The notes beneath the pieces are model-generated. The model was given only the letters and a program-made list of their open reading frames with translations, made no database searches and was not told the DNA's origin. A stretch of DNA of 64,000 bases from Brevundimonas sp. AJA228-03 (GTDB lineage Bacteria; Pseudomonadota; Alphaproteobacteria; Caulobacterales; Caulobacteraceae), in the NCBI RefSeq assembly GCF_017795885.1, contig NZ_CP059297.1, positions 744,001 to 808,000 of the forward strand, read 5' to 3'. The position numbers and the translations under genes are program-made. Below are positions 1 to 7,974 of the stretch, piece after piece; position 1 is the stretch's first letter; each line of letters opens with the position of its first letter.

Positions 1-452
1 GGGTTGGCGTGGTCCAGGCACCGCGTGGCGGCATCCAGACAGTAGCCGTTCTCGCTGACGGTCAGGCTGACGATGCGGATACCCGGCCTGTCGATGGCGT
101 CGAGGATGGCCTCGGTATCTCCCGGCGCTACGATCTCGACGATCGACCCCACGACCTGGGCCGTCGCATTGTCATCGTCGCGCTCGACCAGGGTGTAGAG
201 CCAGTCTTGGGGAGCCAGGGCGTCACGTACGCGGGCGTCGAAGGGTGTCAGACCCGCGCCGATGATGCCCCAATCCATTGCCTGGCCACGGGCCATCAGG
301 GCGTGGACATAGCGGGCCATGTGGGCGCGGTGAAAGGCACCCGGCCCGAGGTGGACAATGCCGGCCGTGATCTGCGACGGATCGTAGGTCAGTCCCGCTA
401 CCCCGTCCGGCAGACGATCCAGCGTCGCGCGACATTGCCTTGGGGAGGTCAC
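1..452 (-). CDS. Mannitol dehydrogenase family oxidoreductase (5' part only)
   Basis: About 150 N-terminal residues are visible; the gene runs off the left edge of the window. The family NAD-binding signature GPGAFHRAH is at residues 36-44 and a SLTVSENGY segment lies near residue 130. Both are typical of the long-chain mannitol dehydrogenase / fructuronate reductase group, which oxidises polyols to ketoses or interconverts hexuronates. The start is a GTG at 452 whose bases overlap the TGA stop of the upstream MFS gene (GTGA), so translation is probably coupled. It is the last visible gene of the AraC-GntR-MFS operon. The exact substrate (mannitol, mannonate, altronate or other) cannot be read from this fragment. 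Confidence 0.85.
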   Translation of the reverse strand, partial: MTSPRQCRATLDRLPDGVAGLTYDPSQITAGIVHLGPGAFHRAHMARYVHALMARGQAMDWGIIGAGLTPFDARVRDALAPQDWLYTLVERDDDNATAQVVGSIVEIVAPGDTEAILDAIDRPGIRIVSLTVSENGYCLDAATRCLDHAN

Positions 453-1759
453 GTCCGCTTTGGGGCCGCCCTTGCTGCCAGGGCGAAGGCAATCAACGAC
501 AGGATGCTGGACACCAGGCCGACCGCCGCCAGAGACGGTGCTAGTGCGTCCTCTCCGCCGATGCGCTCGCTGATCACCGTCACCAGAGTCGGGGCCACGC
601 CGAATCCGATGAACGATCCGACGACCACGAACGAGCCCAGGCACAGCGCGCGGAACTGGTTGGGAACCAGCACCGCGATTGCCGTCGCCGTAATCAAACC
701 CGTCGCCGTTCCCGCCAACAGCAGGGCGGTCAGCAGGACGGCGAACCCGGGTACGCCGGGCATAAGTGGGAAAAGGGCGGCGGGCACGCCGATGGCGGAG
801 GCGACCACCGCGCTGATCAACAGGCCCCTGCCGCCGCCACGTTTCAGACCCGCGTCGGCGGCGATACCGCCGGCGATCGTGCCGATAAGGCCCGAGCCCA
901 AAAGCACCAGTCCCATCCAGCCGCCGAATTCGGCCGGCTGCAGGCCATAGGTCCGCATCAGAACGGGCGTGGCCCAGATGCTGGCCGAGGCGTCAGCCAT
1001 GATGACGGTGATCTGGCCCACGAAAAGCGGGGCCAGAAGGCTGCGCCGCTCCCACAAGGCCTGCATGGAAGCCCGAAAGCCCGCGCCCGCGCTGGCCACC
1101 TCCCGTCGGACGGGTTCGCGCAGCATAAACAGCGGCAGCACCAGCAGGGCGCTGGCGCCCGCGAAGATCAGTTGGGTGGCGCGCCAGGCGGCCATGCCGA
1201 AAAGCGGCTCGGTCCGCGCTGACAGGATGCCGAACAGGGCGCCGCCCAGGGCGAAGGCCAGGGCGATGCCGAAGACCTTGCCCATGGAGAGCAACAGCAG
1301 CGACCGTCCACGCTGGTCCGGCGGGCAGAGGTCTGCGGCGATGGAGATTGCTACGGGCAGGACGACAGTCAGCCCCAGAGCCGACAGCATTCGCGCTGCG
1401 AACAGCAGTTCGAACGATGGGGCGAAGGCGCTAGCGGCCGCGCCCACGCTCCACAGGACCGCCAGCAGCAGCATCATTCGGACACGGTTGCTGTGGTCCG
1501 CCATCCATCCGATCGGGATCGACAGAAGGGCGGCAGGGATGGCGACCGCCATGCCCTGCACCAGACCCATCTGCAGGTCGGTCATGGCGAGGTCTGTTCG
1601 GGCGAACTCCTGCACGGGACCGAATGCCGCCTGGACCGCACATCCCGCTGCGATGCTCAGCGACAGGATTGTCAGCGTCATGCCGACGCCTTGCGGACGG
1701 GCCGCAGGGACTACCGGCCGGGGTGGGAGCAGGGTGTCGACGGCGGACGGATCATACAT
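449..1759 (-). CDS. MFS transporter, probable sugar/organic acid importer
   Basis: This 436-residue protein has twelve or so hydrophobic segments and the MFS loop motif GWMADHSNRVRMM (about residues 84-96) between helices 2 and 3. It is an inner-membrane secondary transporter. Its ATG overlaps the end of the GntR regulator by 8 bp (ATGTATGA) and its stop overlaps the GTG of the mannitol-dehydrogenase-family gene, so it sits inside a tightly coupled operon. By context it should import the compound processed by that dehydrogenase. Substrate specificity is inference only. Confidence 0.8.
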   Translation of the reverse strand: MYDPSAVDTLLPPRPVVPAARPQGVGMTLTILSLSIAAGCAVQAAFGPVQEFARTDLAMTDLQMGLVQGMAVAIPAALLSIPIGWMADHSNRVRMMLLLAVLWSVGAAASAFAPSFELLFAARMLSALGLTVVLPVAISIAADLCPPDQRGRSLLLLSMGKVFGIALAFALGGALFGILSARTEPLFGMAAWRATQLIFAGASALLVLPLFMLREPVRREVASAGAGFRASMQALWERRSLLAPLFVGQITVIMADASASIWATPVLMRTYGLQPAEFGGWMGLVLLGSGLIGTIAGGIAADAGLKRGGGRGLLISAVVASAIGVPAALFPLMPGVPGFAVLLTALLLAGTATGLITATAIAVLVPNQFRALCLGSFVVVGSFIGFGVAPTLVTVISERIGGEDALAPSLAAVGLVSSILSLIAFALAARAAPKRT

Positions 1760-2495
1760 GGGCCGGCTCCGGGTTCGCGAGGCCGCGCAGGATGTCCCCG
1801 ATCGAGGCGTCGAAGTGGGCGTCCATCGCCTGGACGGCGGCGTCGGCGTCGCGATCCATGATGGCCCGGGCCAGGGTGCGGTGTCGCTCCAGCGTCGCCG
1901 CGCGGTCCTCGGGGCCTTCGCGGGTCTTCCAGGCCGCGGGCACGGCCTCCTGCATCAACGGTGCGAAGGAGGCGACGATCTGGACGAACAGGGCGTTTTG
2001 GCCGGCCCGGGCGATGGCGTCATGGAAGGCGATGTCGTGGGCGGCGACTTTCTCCATGTCATCGTGATCGCGATCCATGGCCTCGGCGAGGTCGACGATC
2101 GCCCGGGCCTCGGCGTCGGTGCGGTTCTGGGCGGCGAGGGCGGCAGTGCGGATTTCGATCGTGCGGCGCACGTCCCAGACATCGGCCACGGAAATCTGGG
2201 CGGTCGACACGGCGTGGTCCAGCGAGCTGGCGATAACAGCGCCGTCGATGGCGCTGACACGGGGCTTGCGGCCATTGCCCACGTCGATGAGCCGCAACGC
2301 CGCCAGAACGCCGAACGCCTCGCGCATCACCGCGCGGCTGACGCCCAGCTTGTCGGCGAAATGGCCTTCGCCCGGCAGGCTGTCGCCGACGCGCAGTTCT
2401 TCGGTGCGGATATGGGCGCGGACCGCGTCAATGGCCCGCTGGACCAGGGATCCGCCTTCGACGCCGTTGCGGCCGCTCATCGTCAGGGCGCTCAT
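1752..2495 (-). CDS. GntR family (FadR-type, FCD domain) transcriptional regulator
   Basis: This 247-residue regulator has an N-terminal winged helix (about residues 15-80: GDSLPGEGHFADKLGVSRAV, then MREAFGVLAALRLI) and an all-helical FCD effector domain. The FCD metal-ligand type residues are visible in HDIAFHDAIARAG and in the ERHRTLARAI region. FadR-type proteins bind short palindromes and are released by small carboxylates or sugar acids. The ATG at 2495 shares a base with the TGA of the upstream AraC gene (ATGA). It is the best candidate to bind the repeated palindrome at 3345-3382 and 7002-7016. Confidence 0.88.
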   Translation of the reverse strand: MSALTMSGRNGVEGGSLVQRAIDAVRAHIRTEELRVGDSLPGEGHFADKLGVSRAVMREAFGVLAALRLIDVGNGRKPRVSAIDGAVIASSLDHAVSTAQISVADVWDVRRTIEIRTAALAAQNRTDAEARAIVDLAEAMDRDHDDMEKVAAHDIAFHDAIARAGQNALFVQIVASFAPLMQEAVPAAWKTREGPEDRAATLERHRTLARAIMDRDADAAVQAMDAHFDASIGDILRGLANPEPAHV

Positions 2496-3301
2496 CAGGC
2501 GGCGGCCCGGGCGGCGCGATAGTCGGACGGCGACACGCCGAACCGCCGTCCGAAGGCGCGCGCGAAGCTGGCGTTGTTCAGATATCCGTTCTCGTAGCCG
2601 ATTGAGGAGACGGGCAGGTCGGTGGTCACCAGCATGCGGCTGGCTTCGGACAGGCGCCGCTCCGCCAGCGCTTCGGCGACGCTGCAGGCGAACATCTTGC
2701 GAAAGCCGCGGGTCAGCTTCTCCCGGTTCAGGCCGCAGCAGGCGGCGATGCCGTGCAACGACAGCTTCTGCCCCCACTGTTCGTCGATCAGCCGGCGGGC
2801 CTCCAGCAGTCGGCGGCTGTCGGCCAGCGACAGGTCGCTGTCGCCGGCGACCGGAATCAGGTCGCCGCCGTCCAGGGCGGTCCAGGTCTCGCAAAGAAGC
2901 TCGATCGCCTTGGCGGAGCGGTAGATGTCGCCCGCCTCGCTCGTGCGGTCGCAGTCGCGAAGGGCAAGCGCGATGGCGCGCAGGGGGCTGGGGAGGTGGA
3001 AATCGAGGCGCTCGCCGGCTTGCGGAACGGTTGCGGCGCCGATGCGCGTCAGGCCCGAAGGGGCGATCAGGAGCACGATCCGCGTCACGCCCGCGTCCTC
3101 GGACATCAGCTGGTCGGCTCTGGCGGCTCCGACGAAGCTCAAAGTCGCCGGCGCGTCGATGGCGCCGAAGCCAAAGGCCACCGCAAGAGCCTCCGGCGGC
3201 ATGGCCGTCTCGGCGAAGGGGCCCCGCCCGGTCAGGACTGTGAACTCAGGTGAGACGACCAGGCAGCGACGCGCGACGGGCGCTGTGTTCAACGTGATCA
3301 T
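2495..3301 (-). CDS. AraC family transcriptional regulator
   Basis: This 268-residue protein has a C-terminal pair of helix-turn-helix motifs: SLHGIAACCGLNREKLTRGF, then GYENGYLNNASFARAFGRRF, the classic AraC/XylS signature. The N-terminal domain matches no family I recognise. The start is set at the ATG at 3301 because it is preceded by GGAGG with 5-nt spacing; an in-frame GTG at 3313 lies inside that ribosome-binding region. It is the first gene of the AraC-GntR-MFS-dehydrogenase operon. Its promoter region carries two copies of the 15-bp palindrome. Two regulators in series suggests one activator and one repressor for the same pathway. Confidence 0.88.
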   Translation of the reverse strand: MITLNTAPVARRCLVVSPEFTVLTGRGPFAETAMPPEALAVAFGFGAIDAPATLSFVGAARADQLMSEDAGVTRIVLLIAPSGLTRIGAATVPQAGERLDFHLPSPLRAIALALRDCDRTSEAGDIYRSAKAIELLCETWTALDGGDLIPVAGDSDLSLADSRRLLEARRLIDEQWGQKLSLHGIAACCGLNREKLTRGFRKMFACSVAEALAERRLSEASRMLVTTDLPVSSIGYENGYLNNASFARAFGRRFGVSPSDYRAARAAA

Positions 3302-3344
3302 GAAGTCCTCCACCTCTCTGACGGAGGCTGAGGCTTGACGGTGG

Positions 3345-3382
3345 ACCTATCTGACAGGTTTGGCAATAGCTATCAGATAGGT
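3345..3382. promoter_or_regulatory. Paired 15-bp palindromic operators upstream of the AraC-GntR operon
   Basis: ACCTATCTGACAGGT is at 3345-3359, and the reverse complement of 3368-3382 reads ACCTATCTGATAGCT. The centres are 23 bp apart, about two helical turns. The pair lies 44-81 bp upstream of the AraC start codon. The same word recurs at 7002-7016 before the TonB receptor gene. Binding by the GntR protein encoded here is inferred. Confidence 0.6.
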
Positions 3383-3396
3383 TCCGCTGGCAGCGC

Positions 3397-4800
3397 TCAG
3401 AGGCTGAAGATCTTGCCGGGATTGAGCAGGTTCTGCGGGTCCATCGCCCGTTTAATCGTGCGCATGATATCGACCGCCTCGCCCAGCTCGGCCACCAGCC
3501 AATCCTGCTTGCCCAGCCCGATGCCGTGCTCTCCGGTACAGGTGCCGTCCATGTCGAGCGCCCGCTGGACCAGGCGACGGTTCAGTCTCTCCGCCTCTGC
3601 GGCCTCTTCAGGCTTGTTCGGATCGATGACGAAAACGACATGGAAATTGCCGTCGCCAACATGACCCAGGATCGGACCGGGAATGGAGGCGGCCTCTAGA
3701 TCTTTTTTGGTCTCGATGATGCATTCCGCCAGGCGGCTGATCGGAACGCAGACGTCGGTGGGCCAGCCGACACAGCCTTTGCGCAGGCCGATCGCGGCGT
3801 AATAGGCCTCGTGCCGCGCCTTCCATAGCTTGGCGCGCTCTTCCGGCAGGCTGGACCACTGGAACTCGCCGCCGCCGTTGTCGGACGCCAGCGCTGAGAC
3901 CGTCTCGACCTGTTCCTGGACATAGCGCTCCGAGCCGTGGAACTCGAAAAAGAGCGTGGTCTTCTCCGGATAGTCCAGACCGGACCAGGCGTTGACCGCC
4001 CGCATCTGCACGTCGTCCAGGATCTCGACCCGCGCCAGCGGAACGCCGAGCTGGATCGCCTGGACCGTGGTATCGACCGCCCCCGCCAGGGTCTCGAAAC
4101 TACACACAGCCGACAGAATCGATTCCGGGATGCCATGCAGACGCAGGGTGATCTCGGTGATGATGCCGAGCGTGCCTTCCGAGCCGACGAACAGCCGCGT
4201 CAGGTCATAGCCCGCTGCAGACTTCCGGGCTCGTCGGGCCGTACGGATGTCGCGCCCGTCCGGCGTTACGACCCGCAGCGATAGCACCGCCTCTCGCATG
4301 GTGCCGTAGCGCACGGCGTTGGTGCCCGAGGCCCGCGTCGAGGCCATGCCGCCGATCGTGGCGTTGGCTCCCGGATCGATGGGGAAGAACAGACCGACGT
4401 CGCGAAGATGTTCGTTCAAATGCTCGCGCCGGACGCCCGCCTGGACCGTGACGTCGAAGTCTTCGGCGTTCACCTCGACGATCTGGTCCATCATCGACAG
4501 GTCGATCGTCAGGCCACCGTTGACTGGGGTCGTATTGCCCTCGATCGAGGTGCCGGCCCCGTAGGCGATGATCGGCACGTTTGCCGCCCCGCACAACTTG
4601 ACCGCTTCCACCACATCTTCCGTCGACAGGGCGAAGACGACCGCGTCCGGCAGGACGGTGTCGAAATGCGCCTCGCTGGACCCGTGATGGGACCGCATCG
4701 CCTCGCCGAGGTGAAGACGGTCGCCGAACACCCCCCGAAGGCTTTCGATGAAGCCGTCGGGGAGGCGGGTCGGTTCGATTGAGAGAGGCAACGCGTTCAC
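3397..4800 (-). CDS. FAD-linked oxidase, D-lactate dehydrogenase / glycolate oxidase GlcD type
   Basis: This 467-residue flavoprotein oxidises a D-2-hydroxyacid to the 2-oxoacid, passing electrons to the respiratory chain. The PCMH-type FAD-binding domain is N-terminal (GAGTSIEGNTTPVNGG near residues 80-97, and PGANATIGGMASTRASGTNA). The C-terminal cap shows the conserved HVGDGNFH and GEHGIGLGK motifs. Length and motifs fit Dld/GlcD2 proteins. The start is a GTG 24 bp downstream of the TonB receptor stop, so the two are probably cotranscribed from the promoter carrying the 7002 operator. The actual hydroxyacid could be lactate, 2-hydroxyglutarate or a sugar acid. Confidence 0.85.
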   Translation of the reverse strand: MNALPLSIEPTRLPDGFIESLRGVFGDRLHLGEAMRSHHGSSEAHFDTVLPDAVVFALSTEDVVEAVKLCGAANVPIIAYGAGTSIEGNTTPVNGGLTIDLSMMDQIVEVNAEDFDVTVQAGVRREHLNEHLRDVGLFFPIDPGANATIGGMASTRASGTNAVRYGTMREAVLSLRVVTPDGRDIRTARRARKSAAGYDLTRLFVGSEGTLGIITEITLRLHGIPESILSAVCSFETLAGAVDTTVQAIQLGVPLARVEILDDVQMRAVNAWSGLDYPEKTTLFFEFHGSERYVQEQVETVSALASDNGGGEFQWSSLPEERAKLWKARHEAYYAAIGLRKGCVGWPTDVCVPISRLAECIIETKKDLEAASIPGPILGHVGDGNFHVVFVIDPNKPEEAAEAERLNRRLVQRALDMDGTCTGEHGIGLGKQDWLVAELGEAVDIMRTIKRAMDPQNLLNPGKIFSL

Positions 4801-4824
4801 TGTCGTTTCAGTACGGCCGTGATC

Positions 4825-6933
4825 CTAGAAGCTATAGCCAACGCGCACGCCGACGCGACGCCCGTCCCCGATCTGCCCCAAGCTGCCCAGCGCCGGCAGG
4901 CCGGCTGCGGTCAACGTCGAGCTGTCGATATAGCTTTCGTAGTAGTCCTCGTCGAACAGGTTGTTCGAGAACACCGCGAACTCCATGCCGTCGACGCGGT
5001 ACGAGATCGTCGCGTTGGCCAGGAAGTAGCTGTCCAGTTCCGGCGCGAAGGTGTTCGACAGGCCCGCGCCGATCCGGTCGCCCTTGCCGACGATGCCCGC
5101 CGAGAAGGTCAGGTCGCCACGGCCCACCGGCACGACGTAGTCGCTCTGCAGGCTCAGGGTCCAATCAGGCTGGAACGGAATGCGGTCGGTCGGCAACCGC
5201 CGTCCGGTCGTCTGGCGATAGCGAGTGTCGTCGGTGATCCGGGCGTTCTGCAGGAGGCCGCTGGCGCGGACCGTCCAGGCGTCCGTCAGGTCGGCCGTGA
5301 TCTCGGCCTCGACGCCGTAGGAGCGCGCGTCGCCCGTGTTCAGGTTGATGCCGACGATACCGGCCCCTGTGGTCGAGGGCGCCAGGCTGTTGGCGGCGAT
5401 GATGTCCTTGTAGTCGTTGTAGAAGACCGCGCCCTGCAACGAGACCCGACGGTCGTCGGTGCTGAGCTTGGTGCCGACCTCATAGGTCCACACCGAGTCG
5501 CCGTCATAGGTCAGGTTCGGCGCGCCCGGGCCGTTGGTGCCGCCGCCGCGGAAGCCGCGCGCGATCGAGGCATAGATCATGTGGTTGTCGTCCAGGCGCT
5601 TACGCAGCGCGATCCGGGGTTGGACCTCGTTGGCTTCATAGTTTGAGTTCCGCGCACTCCGGAAATCGATCTGCTGGTGATCGTAGCGCAGACCGACGGT
5701 CAGTTCGAGGTCGGGCTGGATGTTCCAGAAGGCGGTGCCGAAGACGGCCCAGATGTCCGCGTCAGAGTTGGCGAAGGCCGGCACTCGCAGGTTTGCTGGC
5801 ACGACCAGAGTCGCCGAGGTCTGATCCAGCGTCTGGTTCGACTTGAACACACCGATCAGTGAGGTGAAGTCTTCGCTCCAGCGGCTATCGATGCGCGCCT
5901 CGAAGCTCTTGGTCTCCAGAGTGTTCTGTCCGGTCGAGCGGAAAAGGTTGATCGACTGGAAGTCGCCGTCGCTGTCGCTCGTCGCGTCGCGCTTGTCGTA
6001 TGAGGCGATGACGGTCAGGTCGTGCTGCTCGTTCAGTGGCGTCTGCAGACGGCCATTGACCCCGCTGTATTCGTAGTTGGCGATGCTACGGAAGTTGGTG
6101 CGGGCGTCGTCGATGTAGACGTTCGGACCTGTCGTGACGGCATAGAGCGGGTTGGTGCCGTTCACCTCGTCATAATAGGCGTTCAGATTAATGACTGCGG
6201 GCCCGGCCTGCCACCGCAGCGCACCGCGGATGGTGTTCTGCTCCAGCCGATTGGCGTCGTCATAGGCCAGGAGGCTATTCTTGATGAAGCCGTCGCGGCT
6301 CTGCGTGCCGACTGACAGGCGACCGGCCAGGACGCCTGGAATGATTGGTCCGGCCACGGTGGCGCCGACGATGTAGTAGTTGTCCGGTCCGGCGTAGGTC
6401 GCTGTCAACTTGCCTTCCAGCACGTCGGATGGCTGTTTGGTCGTGACGTTGATGGCACCGCCCAGGGTGTTTTGGCCGAACAGGGTGGACTGCGGCCCGC
6501 GCAGGACCTCGATCTGTTCGACGGCCAGAGTCGGACTGTTCAGGTAGGAGGTGTTCTGCTGGTAGACGCCGTCTACGAAGATACCGACGCCAGGCTGAAC
6601 CGTGTCCAAAAGGGTCGTGCCGATGCCACGGATCGAGATGAAGGCGCGTCCGGCGGCATCGGAGTTGATGTTCAGGCCCGGCGTGATCGCGGCGATGTCG
6701 CGGATCGAAGTGAACTGCCGGTTCTCAAGCGTCTCGGCCGTGATGGCTGTGACGGCGACAGGCACGTCGATCAAGCGCTCGGAGCGTTTGCGTGCTGTGA
6801 CGATGATGTCATCGACCGATGAGGCTTGGTCAGAAGCCGCTGAAGGGGCCTGCGTTGCGGTCTGCGCAGAGGCAATGCCGCTAGACATGGCCGCCAGACC
6901 GACGCCGGCTGCGAGAATGGTGATGAAGCGCAT
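4825..6933 (-). CDS. TonB-dependent outer-membrane receptor
   Basis: This 702-residue protein has a signal peptide ending near SSGIASAQ, a plug domain (about residues 40-165, including VDDIIVTARKRSERLIDVPV and VEQIEVLRGPQSTLFGQN), and a long beta-barrel finishing in GVRVGYSF with the usual terminal Phe. TonB receptors import siderophores, vitamins or saccharides. The neighbours here are catabolic enzymes rather than iron genes, which favours an organic nutrient. A copy of the 15-bp palindrome lies 69-83 bp upstream of the start. It is followed after 24 bp by the FAD-linked oxidase. Confidence 0.92.
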   Translation of the reverse strand: MRFITILAAGVGLAAMSSGIASAQTATQAPSAASDQASSVDDIIVTARKRSERLIDVPVAVTAITAETLENRQFTSIRDIAAITPGLNINSDAAGRAFISIRGIGTTLLDTVQPGVGIFVDGVYQQNTSYLNSPTLAVEQIEVLRGPQSTLFGQNTLGGAINVTTKQPSDVLEGKLTATYAGPDNYYIVGATVAGPIIPGVLAGRLSVGTQSRDGFIKNSLLAYDDANRLEQNTIRGALRWQAGPAVINLNAYYDEVNGTNPLYAVTTGPNVYIDDARTNFRSIANYEYSGVNGRLQTPLNEQHDLTVIASYDKRDATSDSDGDFQSINLFRSTGQNTLETKSFEARIDSRWSEDFTSLIGVFKSNQTLDQTSATLVVPANLRVPAFANSDADIWAVFGTAFWNIQPDLELTVGLRYDHQQIDFRSARNSNYEANEVQPRIALRKRLDDNHMIYASIARGFRGGGTNGPGAPNLTYDGDSVWTYEVGTKLSTDDRRVSLQGAVFYNDYKDIIAANSLAPSTTGAGIVGINLNTGDARSYGVEAEITADLTDAWTVRASGLLQNARITDDTRYRQTTGRRLPTDRIPFQPDWTLSLQSDYVVPVGRGDLTFSAGIVGKGDRIGAGLSNTFAPELDSYFLANATISYRVDGMEFAVFSNNLFDEDYYESYIDSSTLTAAGLPALGSLGQIGDGRRVGVRVGYSF

Positions 6934-7001
6934 GGTTTTTGTCTCCGCCCTGGAAGCGCCGGATCTGCTCCGGTCGTTGAGATAAGCGTGCGCCCGTCTC
7001 G

Positions 7002-7016
7002 ACCTATCTGAAAGGT
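7002..7016 (-). promoter_or_regulatory. Third copy of the 15-bp palindromic operator, before the TonB receptor
   Basis: The sequence ACCTATCTGAAAGGT differs by a single base from the copy at 3345-3359. Placed 69 bp upstream of the TonB receptor ATG, it probably controls the receptor and the FAD-linked oxidase behind it. Confidence 0.6.
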
Positions 7017-7122
7017 TGCCGAGTATGCCGATCCGCAGCCAGACTTAGCGCGATGCCACTTCCCTGGCGTCGATGGCCAGTGCCAGCGCGCCCAGCGGAC
7101 CTGCGCGGTGACCCAGGCCCGG

Positions 7123-7974
7123 CTAGACGATGAAGCCATCAATGCCTGCTGCGATCCTTTCGGCGACGCCGTAGCCATTGAGGCTCTTGAGCAAGGCGGT
7201 GCGGATGCGGGGCAGAAGATGCGGCTGCCCCATCCCCAGTCCGCCGCCCATGAGAATGCGTTCGGGGGCGGTGGTCAGCACCAGATTGTGACACAGGGCC
7301 GCGAGCGCCGATACGACGACGTTCCAGGCCGGGTCGTTGCGCGACAGCTGCTCGGCGGGCAGGCCGGCATGGGCCAGGACCGCCGGACCGGACGCCAGGC
7401 CCTCCACACATTCGCCATGATAGGGGCAGACCCCTGCGAAGGCCGATCCCGCCGGTCGGGGGATGCGCAGGTGCCCGGCCTCGGAGTGACCCAGGCCACG
7501 CACCGACCGTCCGTCGACGATCGAGCCCACGCCGATGCCAGTCCCTACAGTGACGTAGGCGAATGACCCGATCCCCCTTGCCGCGCCCCAGCGCGCCTCA
7601 GCCAAGGCCGAGCCATTGACGTCTGTGTCGAACCCGACCGGCACGGCCCAGCAGCGGACGCGCCGCAGGATGTCGAAACCGGTCCAGCCGGGCTTGGGCG
7701 TGTTGACCACGCAGCCGTGGGTCGGCGATCGCGGATCGAGGTCCAGCGGCCCGAAGCTGGCCACACCGACAGCCCCAAACCCATGCCGATCCCGCCATTG
7801 GCGCAGCAGGTCGTCGATGGCGTCGATCGTCTGGTTCGGGCCCACCGTCTCGATGCGGGCCTCAGCGCGGATGTCGTCTGGACCCGTCCCCAACATCATC
7901 GCGCATTTCGTGCCGCCCAGCTCAATCCCGACCACCAGTGGCGCATCCATCGCCGATCGGCTCATTCGCGCCAT
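7123..7974 (-). CDS. ROK family sugar kinase (fructokinase-like), shortened by an in-frame amber codon
   Basis: The 283-residue product has the ROK ATP-binding start GIELGGTKCAMMLG, the core TVGTGIGVG and GHSEAGHLRIPR, and the zinc-type motif CPYHGECVEGLASG seen in fructokinases. It should phosphorylate a hexose in the cytoplasm. Reading ends at a TAG (7123-7125). Translation beyond it in the same frame continues for 25 residues (PGLGHRAGPLGALALAIDAR and so on) to a TAA at 7045, and this matches the conserved ROK C-terminal helix. A nonsense mutation or sequencing error therefore seems likely, and activity may be reduced or lost. The start could be the ATG at 7974 or 7965; the latter makes an ATGA overlap with the esterase stop. 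Confidence 0.82.
   Translation of the reverse strand: MARMSRSAMDAPLVVGIELGGTKCAMMLGTGPDDIRAEARIETVGPNQTIDAIDDLLRQWRDRHGFGAVGVASFGPLDLDPRSPTHGCVVNTPKPGWTGFDILRRVRCWAVPVGFDTDVNGSALAEARWGAARGIGSFAYVTVGTGIGVGSIVDGRSVRGLGHSEAGHLRIPRPAGSAFAGVCPYHGECVEGLASGPAVLAHAGLPAEQLSRNDPAWNVVVSALAALCHNLVLTTAPERILMGGGLGMGQPHLLPRIRTALLKSLNGYGVAERIAAGIDGFIV

Noticed and set aside
1752..2894. Extended N-terminus of the GntR gene reaching back to 2894
   Set aside because: The extra part is low-complexity and overlaps AraC coding sequence; the ATG at 2495 gives a normal FadR-type length and ATGA coupling.
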